A stretch of DNA of 64,000 nucleotides from JABCZS01 sp041660525 (GTDB taxonomy: Bacteria; Pseudomonadota; Gammaproteobacteria; JABCZS01): NCBI GenBank assembly GCA_041660525.1, contig JBAZWD010000007.1, positions 1 through 64,000 on the forward strand, in the 5' to 3' direction. Positions 16,770-27,100 of the stretch are shown one piece after another. The notes below the pieces were generated by a model. The model saw only the letters and a list, made by a program, of their open reading frames with translations. It did not search any database and was not told the origin of the DNA. Numbering within the stretch: position 1 is the first letter of the stretch; each line of letters opens with the position of its first letter. A program made the translations under genes and the position numbers.

Positions 16770-17345
16770 TTAAAAAATTGCTAAAATACCAATACCTAGC
16801 CCCATGATAGTGAAGCTTCCAATCATTGTGTTTAAGGCAGATTTAGCTACAAACTCTTTAAGTTCTGCAGATGTTTTTTGCATATCGTTATGAAGTTTAT
16901 CATGCCCTTTTTGCATTTCTGCACGAAGCTCATTTTGGCCTTTCTGCATTTCATTACGAAGATCATCATGACCTTTTTTCATCTCTGCACGAAGCTCATT
17001 TTGGCCTTTCTGCATCTCGGTGCGGACTTTACTAAACTCAATTTGCACCTCAGTACGTACATCTTTAAGCTCTTGTTGCATTTCAACACGAAAATTTGTG
17101 AACTCAAGTTTTATTTCTGAATGTAATTCATGAATATCGACTTGTGTTGCAACACGTGCTTTATGAATATCTGCTTGCGTTGCAACATGCAGAACTTTTA
17201 AATCTGCTGGAGTTGCGACTTGTGATAAAACGGCTTGTGTTGCCATGATTTGTGCCTTGTTAAGAGCTTCGGCCTGTGATTGTGTAAAATCTGCTTTTAT
17301 TAAAAGTTTAACATATTCCAGCGTATTATAAAGTGCGACCTGCAT
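16770..17345 (-). CDS. Coiled-coil protein with C-terminal membrane anchor
   Basis: AAGGAGG upstream supports the start at 17345; the product has 191 residues. The middle (about 60-160) is an almost continuous coiled coil with repeats around E-M-Q-K-G-Q/H-x-x-L-R/H-x-x/N in an 11-residue rhythm. The last ~25 residues form one hydrophobic helix (IGSFTIMGLGIGILAIF) with the C-terminus at the membrane. Layout and repeat style resemble DUF1640-like coiled-coil proteins, some of which are next to toxin or phage genes, but no such genes are here. Function unknown. It converges on potI. Confidence 0.7.
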   Translation of the reverse strand: MQVALYNTLEYVKLLIKADFTQSQAEALNKAQIMATQAVLSQVATPADLKVLHVATQADIHKARVATQVDIHELHSEIKLEFTNFRVEMQQELKDVRTEVQIEFSKVRTEMQKGQNELRAEMKKGHDDLRNEMQKGQNELRAEMQKGHDKLHNDMQKTSAELKEFVAKSALNTMIGSFTIMGLGIGILAIF

Positions 17346-17480
17346 AAAGCCTCCTTGCGTTAGTGATTTTTGAAGGCATTTTACAACTTTTTATATTTTT
17401 AAATCAAGTCATTTGAACTTTAGTGTTTTATATAAATCGATAAGATTGCTTCATAAGACTGTTTTCAGTACACTACATAC

Positions 17481-18434
17481 ATGAATAACACCATAGACCC
17501 TCTCATTAAACAACGCGGCCAAGATAAATTATCTCGGATTCCGGTTAAAATTGAAGCAGCTGAAGTTTTAAAAAAACCCGACTGGATTCGGATTCGCCTA
17601 CCTACTGGTGATAAAGTCGACAAAGTAAAAGCAATGCTTAGGCAAAATCGTTTACATACGGTTTGTGAAGAAGCAGCTTGTCCTAATTTGAGCGAATGTT
17701 TTAGTCACGGTACCGCAACATTTATGATCATGGGTGATAAATGTACGCGTCGTTGTACATTTTGTGATGTCGGTCATGGGCGTCCTGATCCCCTGGATTT
17801 AGATGAGCCTGTGAATTTGGCTAAGACCGTTCAACAAATGGGTTTGAAATATGTGGTGATTACCTCCGTTGATCGCGATGATTTACGTGATGGTGGCGCG
17901 CAACATTTTGTAAATTGCATAACAGCAGTTCGTGTATATTGTCCAAATACTAAAATTGAAATTTTGGTACCTGATTTTCGCGGTAAAAATCGCAGGCAAA
18001 TTGCGATTGATATTTTATCGAAATCACCCCCGGATGTTTTTAATCATAATATTGAAACCATACCTAGATTGTATGCGAGTGTGCGTCCTGGATCCGATTA
18101 TCAATGGTCACTTAATTTATTAAAAGAATTTAAACAAGCCCTGCCGCATATTCCGACTAAATCCGGTTTAATGTTAGGTTTAGGTGAAACCAATGAAGAA
18201 ATAGTTTTATCCCTGCAAGATTTACGTGAACATGATGTCAATATGGTCACTATAGGCCAATACTTACAACCGAGTTTACACCATCATCCTGTATTACGTT
18301 ATGTGACACCTGCTGAATTTGATTCTTTTACAATTGCCGGGAATGCGATGGGTTTTGATAATGTGGCAAGTGGCCCGCTTGTTCGTTCATCGTATCATGC
18401 TGATCGCCAGGCTCGGGGCGAGGAAGTTGCTTAG
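17481..18434 (+). CDS. lipA: Lipoyl synthase
   Basis: LipA inserts two sulfur atoms into protein-bound octanoyl chains. It is a radical-SAM enzyme with two 4Fe-4S clusters. Both cysteine sets are visible: the auxiliary cluster CEEAACPNLSEC and the radical-SAM CTRRCTFCDVG (CxxxCxxC). The C-terminal RSSYHADRQ contains the serine that binds the auxiliary cluster. At 317 residues it has the usual length (321 in E. coli). lipB is not adjacent. The last ~107 bases are overlapped on the opposite strand by the next gene's reading frame. Confidence 0.96.
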   Translation: MNNTIDPLIKQRGQDKLSRIPVKIEAAEVLKKPDWIRIRLPTGDKVDKVKAMLRQNRLHTVCEEAACPNLSECFSHGTATFMIMGDKCTRRCTFCDVGHGRPDPLDLDEPVNLAKTVQQMGLKYVVITSVDRDDLRDGGAQHFVNCITAVRVYCPNTKIEILVPDFRGKNRRQIAIDILSKSPPDVFNHNIETIPRLYASVRPGSDYQWSLNLLKEFKQALPHIPTKSGLMLGLGETNEEIVLSLQDLREHDVNMVTIGQYLQPSLHHHPVLRYVTPAEFDSFTIAGNAMGFDNVASGPLVRSSYHADRQARGEEVA

Positions 18435-19284
18435 CGCCCCAGCCCCATAATAAATTAATACTAATGGGTACCGCAAAAGCGCAAATAGCTTCTGCAACGG
18501 TAGTCAAACCGGGTATTAATTGTCCTAAATATAAACCCATTCCTAATATAAAATTTTTACCAAAACGTTTCCATGGCGATTGTCCATAAGCCTCTTTACA
18601 AACGCTTCGATCATAAAAAAATAAACTGCTGGCGTAAATAAGACCAAATACTGGCGCGAGCGGTAGATGAATTAAAGGGCCTGTTATTTGAAAATTGAGC
18701 GCTTGTAATAGCAAGGGAATTAAAGTTTGAGCGAGCACAATGCTGAACGCAATAATACAAGTTTGTATGCCTAGAATTAAACTCTCCCATAAGATTTGCC
18801 GCAGTTCAGGGCTGTCCCATTGCGGAGTTTGTCCGGTTTTATAATAAACATAAAAATATTGCATTACAAAATACATGACTAAAACCATGGGCGCTATAAA
18901 TACAGCGCCTTGTGCGGCGTTTGCCAAATCGGATAGAAAATCATCTGTGCTTAAAGGCGTTGTATCGGTTAAATGGCTATGTAATTCGGCGGCATGTGTT
19001 TGTGATATGATGCCCGCGCCTAGGCAGCGTGCAATTGTGGCGCGGGTTCTATTGGGGTCAAGATCAAATCGTACTTCGTCTAATTGAAATTTTCTTTGAA
19101 ACTCATCGATATATACTTCTGCGCCATCGGATGCTTCATTATAAGTTACCAAAATCTTTTCTGGTGGTGAAAAAAGCAAATCATTGGTGTAATAAAGATT
19201 ATTCGCGGGGGTGTTAAAGTATTGCTTTAAATCTGTTGTACTCTTGACAATAACATCTTTGGGAAATTGTAACGGCAAAGGCAT
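18328..19284 (-). CDS. Predicted multi-pass membrane protein
   Basis: The 318-residue protein has a soluble N-terminal third (about 1-125) and four or five hydrophobic helices (about 125-285). The start at 19284 has GGGAG upstream. Hydrophobicity ends at LLWGWGAKQL; the last ~30 residues (RPEPGDQHDTMNEQAGHL...) are hydrophilic and are read antisense to the lipA 3' end. The natural stop may have been lost, or the overlap may be tolerated. No family is recognised. A hairpin (19299-19335) lies between it and the small gene upstream. Confidence 0.6.
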   Translation of the reverse strand: MPLPLQFPKDVIVKSTTDLKQYFNTPANNLYYTNDLLFSPPEKILVTYNEASDGAEVYIDEFQRKFQLDEVRFDLDPNRTRATIARCLGAGIISQTHAAELHSHLTDTTPLSTDDFLSDLANAAQGAVFIAPMVLVMYFVMQYFYVYYKTGQTPQWDSPELRQILWESLILGIQTCIIAFSIVLAQTLIPLLLQALNFQITGPLIHLPLAPVFGLIYASSLFFYDRSVCKEAYGQSPWKRFGKNFILGMGLYLGQLIPGLTTVAEAICAFAVPISINLLWGWGAKQLPRPEPGDQHDTMNEQAGHLPHYQNPSHSRQL

Positions 19285-19298
19285 GAATAAAACTACTC

Positions 19299-19335
19299 CC
19301 GATATAATGGCTTACAACTAAAGCGGTTATATCGG
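19299..19335. terminator. Intergenic hairpin
   Basis: Arms CCGATATAATGGC and GCGGTTATATCGG pair at 11 of 13 positions around an 11-base loop. It lies between the stop of the 97-residue gene and the start of the membrane-protein gene, both on the minus strand. On that strand AGTAGTTTTATT follows the stem. It could be an attenuator or terminator; evidence is structural only. Confidence 0.35.
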
Positions 19336-19357
19336 AAGTTATGGGCTTAAACTTTAA

Positions 19358-19651
19358 TTATTCAGGTTTGTCTGTTAGCCATTGTTGTAGGGCTGTGATG
19401 ATCTTTTCGGCTTGATCTGGGCTGGATATATTAAATTTTGAGCGTTGCTTATATTCGCCGTTTTTCTTTTGGTAGCGACGGATAGTGTATTTATCTGCGC
19501 CGTAGGCTTCTTTTTTATTGTCCCAATCTTGGTAGCGGAAAATAATCGTGGTCCAAGCGCCTTTGGATAGGACTTGTTTATCCAGTTGTTTAACAACAAG
19601 CTGGCCTTCTTCTGTATAATCTACGGTTAACTCGTCTATGGTGGTAGACAT
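19358..19651 (-). CDS. Small conserved hypothetical protein (97 aa)
   Basis: The protein is 97 residues, acidic at the N-terminus (TIDELTVDYTEEGQLVVKQLDKQVLSKGAW) with a central YTIRRYQKKNGEYKQRSKFNISS block. I recognise this as a type of small cytoplasmic protein found in scattered proteobacteria, but no function is known to me. It lies upstream of the membrane-protein gene on the same strand and diverges from the antiporter gene. Confidence 0.65.
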   Translation of the reverse strand: MSTTIDELTVDYTEEGQLVVKQLDKQVLSKGAWTTIIFRYQDWDNKKEAYGADKYTIRRYQKKNGEYKQRSKFNISSPDQAEKIITALQQWLTDKPE

Positions 19652-19731
19652 ATAAGCTCCTGTGTTAGTGAATAAGCACCTATTCTGCCATACTCAGCAG
19701 AATTAATCGATTTTTCTTTGGAAGCATTAAT

Positions 19732-21093
19732 ATGTCAGTTACTTGGTATTCATTATTACCGCCTTTATTGGCTATTACCATTGCCATTTGGCGGCGCAAT
19801 ATTATTTTAGCCTTGTTGGTTAGTTTATTGCTGGCTGAAACTTTACTTATGGGATTTAATCCTTTTTTAGGCTTATTGAGTTTATTTGAACGGGTTGTGG
19901 ATGTGTTTAGCGATCCTGACCGTACGCGGGTTTTATTATTTAGTTTATTAGTGGGCGCCCTGCTCGCTTTATTTCGCACGTCCGGCGGCGTTAATGCATT
20001 TGTGCATCAGCTGACGCATATTGGATTTGCAACAACTCCTCGGCGCGCGGCGTTATTGCCGAGTATTACGGGGACTTTGATTTTTATTGAAACCAATTTA
20101 AGTATTTTAACTGCGGGTATTATTTCGCAAAAATTATTTGATAAATTTAAACTCTCGCGTGCGCAATTAGCATTTATTATTGATTCTACGTGTTCACCGA
20201 TCAGTGTGTTGATTTTGCTCAATGGTTGGGGTGCTTATATTTTAGGTTTGCTGGATGGTTATGGTTTAGAAAATACGACAACGACTTTATTACAATCCAT
20301 AGGTCTTAATTTTTATGCATTATTAGCGGTTATCATGGTATTTTTTACCGCGATTACAGGCAAAGTATTTGGGCCGATGAAAGCAGGTCATAGTCGAATT
20401 GAGATGCCAACCCAAATGCCTGATGAAGCACCTGCGAGTAAATCACGTTATTTTTTAATTCCTCTGTTGACCTTGGTCGCAGGTATGCCTTTATTCATGT
20501 TGTACACCGGAGATGGAAATTTATTACAAGGCTCAGGCACAAAAGCAGTTTTATGGTCTGTCGGTATTGCGTTGTTAGTGTGTGCCTTATTATTGTTTCA
20601 GGGTAAACAAATGCGGACTAAAACTATTATCGAAAATAGTTTTAATGGCATGAATGATTTATTGCCGCTTGTTACGATTGTTTTATTATCCATGGGATTG
20701 GGTATGGCATGCATTGATTTAGGCACCGGGCAATATGTTGCATTATTTGTAGGTGATTTTTTACCACCCTATTTATTAGCGCCAATTTTATTTTTATGTG
20801 CGGGTATTATTTCTTTTACGACCGGCACAAGTTGGGGCACATTTGCGATCATGATGCCGCTGGGTATACCGTTAGCGCTGACATTAGGTGTGCCACCCGC
20901 TTTGGTATTAGCTGCAATTTTAGGTGGCGGTGTATTTGGTGACCATTGCTCACCTATTTCTGATTCGACATTAATGGCATCCTTAGCGAGCGGTTGTGAT
21001 CACTTAGAACATGTGCGCACACAATTACCTTATGCGCTGGTGATGGCTGCTGTGAGTTTGGGATTGTATTTGTTGATAGGTTTTTATCTTTAA
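19732..21093 (+). CDS. Na+/H+ antiporter, NhaC family
   Basis: A 453-residue protein with about eleven hydrophobic segments. The C-terminal half carries the NhaC-family motifs TTGTSWGTFAIMMPLGIPLA and GGGVFGDHCSPISDSTLMAS, and an earlier conserved block is DSTCSPISVLILLNGWGAY. The family exchanges Na+ for H+ (some members take other organic substrates) at the inner membrane. The start at 19732 gives a normal N-terminus (SLLPPLLAITIAIWRRN). It stands alone and converges on the giant surface-protein gene. Confidence 0.85.
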   Translation: MSVTWYSLLPPLLAITIAIWRRNIILALLVSLLLAETLLMGFNPFLGLLSLFERVVDVFSDPDRTRVLLFSLLVGALLALFRTSGGVNAFVHQLTHIGFATTPRRAALLPSITGTLIFIETNLSILTAGIISQKLFDKFKLSRAQLAFIIDSTCSPISVLILLNGWGAYILGLLDGYGLENTTTTLLQSIGLNFYALLAVIMVFFTAITGKVFGPMKAGHSRIEMPTQMPDEAPASKSRYFLIPLLTLVAGMPLFMLYTGDGNLLQGSGTKAVLWSVGIALLVCALLLFQGKQMRTKTIIENSFNGMNDLLPLVTIVLLSMGLGMACIDLGTGQYVALFVGDFLPPYLLAPILFLCAGIISFTTGTSWGTFAIMMPLGIPLALTLGVPPALVLAAILGGGVFGDHCSPISDSTLMASLASGCDHLEHVRTQLPYALVMAAVSLGLYLLIGFYL

Positions 21094-21125
21094 GATATTT
21101 TAATCTTCTACATTTTCGACGTAAG

Positions 21126-24100
21126 CTATTCAGACACCACTTTAATTGTGATCACTTGTGTCATATCTACAAAATTCGCAATAATTTCAGTTTCACCCGG
21201 TGCTATTGCAGTGATATTACCTTCATTATCTATAACAGCAATATTATGATCAAGACTACTCCAGCTCACCCAATCAGCAATATTTTGTGTGACATCACCA
21301 TAAGCAGCAATTGCATATACTGGCATAGACTCACCTACTATTAATATATGCTCTGCAACTTCTAAGGTTACCACTAATGGTTCAACAATTTTAGGCGTGG
21401 CGATCTTTCTCATTGCTTGAATGGGCGTATTCATGGCGCGCGTTGATTCTAAACTTGAAGATGAAGAAGAATTAGGCAATGAAACCACAGTCACTTCAGT
21501 GGTACCAACAATAATAGGATCGCTCTTAGGTGCGAATATACTGTCTTGTGCAATAATCGTCGTCGTGCCCGCATTCACACCTTGAACATATCCTTGGGAA
21601 TTAACACTTGCGATTTGTGAGTTTTGCGATGACCAAGCGACTTGTGATGTGAGATCTTTAGTTTCACCATTCAGATAAATGCCTGTAGCTACAAAAGAAG
21701 TGATCGTATCCATACCGATAGAAGAATTACCAGGCGTGACCGTAATTGATACTAATGGATTGTAAACAAATTCTGAATTAATACTTGTTGCACTTGTGCC
21801 CACAGGTGTTGTTACTGTGACAAATACAGCTCCTTCTACATGCGATGGCGAGGTTGCAATAATTTGTGTCGGGCTTACATAAGTAAACGTCGCAGGTGTA
21901 TCACCAAAGTTAACAGCACTTGCACCTACAAAATTAGTACCTGTAATGGTTACAGAGGTTCCACCATGAACTGGACCTGTATTTGGCGTTAGACCAGAGA
22001 CAGTCGGTGGTCCTTCAAAAGTAAAAGTGAAACTTTCAGTACTTGTTCCACCCGCAGTTGTAACACTCAAAGGAACAGAACCAGAACTGCCCGCAGGAGA
22101 TCTAACCGTTAATTGTGTGCTGCTAATGACATTAGCGACTATAGAGTTACTGCCAAAATTAACTGTAGTTCCTGTTTCAAAACCTGTGCCTGAAATAATG
22201 ACTAATTCTCCACCCGTTAATGGACCTACTATCGGTGAAACATTATTGATTGAAGGTACATAATTGTAAGGAACTATTTGCGTGCTAATGCCACCAGCAG
22301 TTTCAACTGTAACATTGACAGCACCGATACCAGGTGGTGAAAATACAGTTAAACTGTTTGGGCCCGTCACATTAACATTTGTTCCTTGTGCGGTTCCAAA
22401 ATTAACTGTTGTTGCGCCATTGATAAAACCACTTCCAGATACCGTCACTAATGTTGAGCCTGCTGCAGGACCAGACGTTGGCGATAGGCTAGAAACTGTA
22501 GGCGTATAAGTGTAAATAACAGTTTGAGTACTGATGCCACCTGGCGTTTCAACGGTTACATTCACAGGACCAGTACCTGCGGGAGAAGTTACCGTCAATG
22601 TATTTGGACTTGTAACATTAACATTTGTTCCTTGCGCAGCTCCAAAATAAACTTGAGTATTATTTTCAACAAATCCACTTCCAATTATATTCACCAAAGT
22701 TTGTCCGGCCTCTGGACCAAAAGCAGGTACAAGTTCAATGACTGTAGGCACAGGATCATAAGTAAATTCGATATATTCCGTACTGGTACCACCACTTGTC
22801 GTCACGGTGACATCAACAGAACCCGCACTACCAGGTGGCGATGTGACTTCAAGAGATGTTGAGCTAGTTACAGACACAGTTGCACTCACGGAGGAATTAC
22901 CAAAGCGAACCATAGTATTGCCTGCTTCAAAGCCTGTGCCTGTTATAGTAACAAGGGTTCCACCCGCAACAGGACCTTGTGTCGGAGAAAGACTACTGAT
23001 TGAAGGTACAAATTGATAGGGAATAGTTTGCGTACTTGTGCCGCCAGCAGTTTCAACTGTAACATTAACCATACCGATACCGGATGGTGATTCTACAGTT
23101 AAATTGTTAGAATTAACGACGTTAACATTAACACCTTGATCAGAACCAAAATAAACAGTTGTTGCGCCATTCACAAAACCGCTTCCAGAGATAGTCACTA
23201 AAGTTGAACCTGCTGCGGGACCTGCAGTTGGAGATAGGCTAGCAACTGTTGGTGTGTAATTAAATATTACAGTATCAGTACTTTGACCACCTGGTGTTGT
23301 CACCACAACATTTACTGAACCAACACCCGCAGGTGTAGTCACTGTCAAAGCAGATGGACTTGTCACATTCACACTCGTGCCCAAGACTCCACCAAAACTC
23401 ACTTGAGTTTTGCCCGCCACAAATCCTGATCCAGATACCGTAACGGTATCTCCACCTGCAGGATTTCCAGAGTTTGGATTAACGCTTGTGATGGTTGGAA
23501 CCGGAATATATGTATATTGATCTGCAGCAACAATTGCACTCGTACCGCCAGTTCCTGTGACTCGAATATCAACAGTTCCCGCTGCACCTGCAGGTGCAAT
23601 CGCTGTAATCTGTGTGGCACTATTGACCGTATAACTCGTCGCATTATTAGCTCCAAATTTAACTGCAGCGGCGCCAGTCACACCCACAAAATTTGTACCT
23701 GTAATCACCACTGTTGTTGCGCCGGTTAGAGGACCCACGTTAGGATTTACAAGTGTAATGGTAGGAGGAGGCACAACATACGTGTATTTATCTGCAGCAA
23801 CTATTGCGCTAGTTCCGCCTGCTGCTGTCACTCGAACATCAACTACACCTGCGGCACGCACAGGTGCAATCGCTGTAATCTGTGTCGCACTATTTACAAC
23901 ATAACTTGATGCATTGGTAGTACCAAATTTAACAGCAGCAGCGCCACTCACATTAATAAAATTTGTACCTGTGATCACAACAGAGTTTCCACCTGTCGTA
24001 GGACCTGTATTAGGGGCAAGGAGTGTGATAGTCGGCACAGCTGCGTAGGTATACTGATCTGCGGCAACAATAGCACTTGTACCACCTGTTCCTGTCACAC

Positions 24101-27100
24101 TAATATCAACAGTTCCCGCTGCACCCGCAGGTGCAATTGCAGTAATCTTTGTTGCACTATTGACTGTATAACTCGTCGCGTTATTCCCACCAAATTTAAC
24201 TGCAGCAGCTCCCGTCACACCGACAAAATTTGTACCTGTGAGCACAACAGAATTGCCACCCGCTAATGGTCCTGCATTCGGAGTCACAACCGTAATCGTA
24301 GGCGCAGCTACATAGGTATATCTATCCGCAGCAACAATGGCACTCGTACCACCTGTACCCGTCACTCGAATATTTACTAGACCAGCCACTCCCGCAGGTG
24401 CAACCGCTGTAATTTGTGTCGCACTATCGACCGTATAACTCGTCGCATTATTAGCACCAAATTTAACTGCAGCGGCACCCGTCACACCGACAAAATTTGT
24501 ACCCGTGATCACGACAGTTGTTCCACCTGTCGTAGGTCCTGAAGTAGGACTTATTACAGTAATCGTCGGAGCAGCCACGTAAGTATATTGATCCGCGGCA
24601 ACAATTGCACTGGTCCCGCCTGCTGCTGTTACTTGAACATCAACTACTCCGGCTGCACCCGCAGGTGCAACCGCGGTGATTTGTGTTGCACTATTTACAA
24701 CATAACTTGATGCATTGGTAGTACCAAATTTAACCGCAGCGGCGCCACTTACATTGATAAAATTTGTACCTGTGATCACAACCGATGTTACACCTGTCGT
24801 AGGACCTGTGTTAGGAGTAAGGAGCGTGATGGAAGGCGCGGCTGCGTATGTATATTGATTTGCTGCTGAAGTTGCACTCGTACCACCTACTGTAGTCACC
24901 GTGATATTCACAGTTCCCGCAGTGCCCGCCGGGGCAACCGCGGTAATCTTTGTCGCACTATTTACTGTAAAACTAGTGGCAGCAACCATTCCAAACTTAA
25001 CCGCTGTCGCGCCTGTAAAATTTGTACCTGTGAGCACAACAGAATTACCACCCGCTAATGGTCCTGCGTTGGGGGCCACAACCGTAACCGTAGGCGCAGC
25101 CACATAAGTATATTGATCAGAAGGTGGATTCGATAAACTTGCTCCGCCTGCAGCCTTAACGATTACTTGTACAACTCCTGCAACATGTGCTGGTGCAACA
25201 GCAGTGATTTGTGTCGCACTATTTACAACATAACTGGATGCATTGGTAGCTCCAAATTTAACTGCGGTAACGCCACTTACATTGATAAAATTTGTACCTG
25301 TGATCACAACCGATGTTCCAGCTGTTAGTGGACCTGAACTCGGTGAAAGACCAGTTACTGAAGGAGCAGCTACATAAGTATATTGATTTGCTGCTGAAGT
25401 TGCACTCGTTCCACCTACTGTAGTCACTGTGATATTCACAGTTCCCGCAGTACCTGCCGGGGCAACCGCGGTAATCTTTGTCGCACTATTTACAGTAAAA
25501 CTAGTGGCATTAACTGTCCCAAACTTAACCACTGTCGCGCCTGTAAAACTTGTACCTGTGAGCACAACAGAGTTGCCACCCGCTAATGGTCCTGCGTTGG
25601 GGGCCACAACTGTAACCGTAGGAGCAGCTATATAGGTATATTTGTCCGCAGCAACAACCGCACTCGTTCCACCTACTGCTGTCACTCGAATATCGATTAC
25701 ACCCGCTGCACCCGCAGGTGCAGTCGCGGTGATTTGTGTCGCACTATCAACCGTATAACTCGTCGCATTATTAACACCAAATTTAACTGCGGTAACGCCC
25801 ACAAAATTTGCACCTGTAATCACAACAGATGTTCCACCTGTCGTAGGGCCTGAAGTAGGACTTATTCCAGTAATCGTCGGAACAGCCACATAAGTGTATT
25901 GATCAAAAGGTGGATTCGATGGACTTGCTCCGCCTGTGCCTGTGACAATTACTTGTACAACTCCTGCAACATGCGCTGGTGCAACCGCAGTGATTTGTGT
26001 CGCACTATTTACAACATAACTGGATGCATTGGTAGCTCCAAATTTAACCGCAGCGGCGCCCACTAAACCAGTAAAACCACTACCCGTAATCGTAACTGAT
26101 GTTCCAGCTGTTATGGGACCTGAACTCGGTGAAAGACCAGTTACTAAAGGAGCAAGAGTATACTTAAACTGATTTTCTTCTTGCGCCCCACTGATCCCTA
26201 CAGGCGTAGCAACACTCACATTCACCACACCCTCTTCCCCTGCAGGAGTCATCACAGTGATTTGAGTATCATCAACCACAACCATCTCAACACCCAAGGC
26301 TTCACCAAATTTCACTTCTACTGCATCAGTAAAACCTGTGCCCAGCAAAATGAGTTCTGTTCCACCTTCTATAGGGCCAGTCGTTTCAGAAATGCTTGTG
26401 ATAACAGGCCCTGTTGAAGTCAGTGTTGCATCTTCGCTAACTTTTGAACCTGATAAAAATTCACTGTATTGCTCTGCGACCGCTAGTACTTGTTCCATAT
26501 AAACCGCAGGGGTACTGGTCCATTGTTCAATATCTTTTGAAGTATTTAAATTAGACAAAGCATAACGAGGGCCAGTTCCACCTAAACCAAAATCAAATCC
26601 GACTTGCAGACCAACAATATTATTATCAGGTGTTTCATTTTGAGATACGATGCGTTGGCCCAATAATGCAACTTCTGCAGAAGGCAAACTCGGTGGTAAC
26701 CAAGAAATACCCACTGTATACACATCATATAATTCTCTAACACTGCCCACCGCTGAAACTGCAATGCGATCGCTTAATAATTGTTTGACCCCTAATTCTC
26801 CACCTAAACCACTACCATCAAACGAAGAATCATCGGTAAACTCCGTGTTATAACGCACGTCATCATAATAAACTTGTGCAGACAGTTCAGTAGAAGGTGA
26901 TAATCGAAAACTCGAACCCATATCAAGGCCCGTACTTGTCGCGCCGGCAATATTGCGATAATTAATTGCAGCTACACCACTGACATCAAATATCACTGGA
27001 TCCAAAGCAACATTAGGCGCATTCGCATAATACGCACCAAAATTAATATTCTGCATAAAATTATTATCAAGACTGTGCTGATAACGTATTCCATATGCAT

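Noticed and set aside
22027..25635. Several plus-strand frames of 68-112 codons inside the giant surface gene
   Set aside because: They repeat with the IPT units and are shadows of that gene; their proteins are near copies of one another for that reason alone.
23500..26150. Regular DNA repeats that might suggest a CRISPR array
   Set aside because: Units are ~260 bp, in frame and coding, with no short repeat-spacer pattern and no cas genes nearby.
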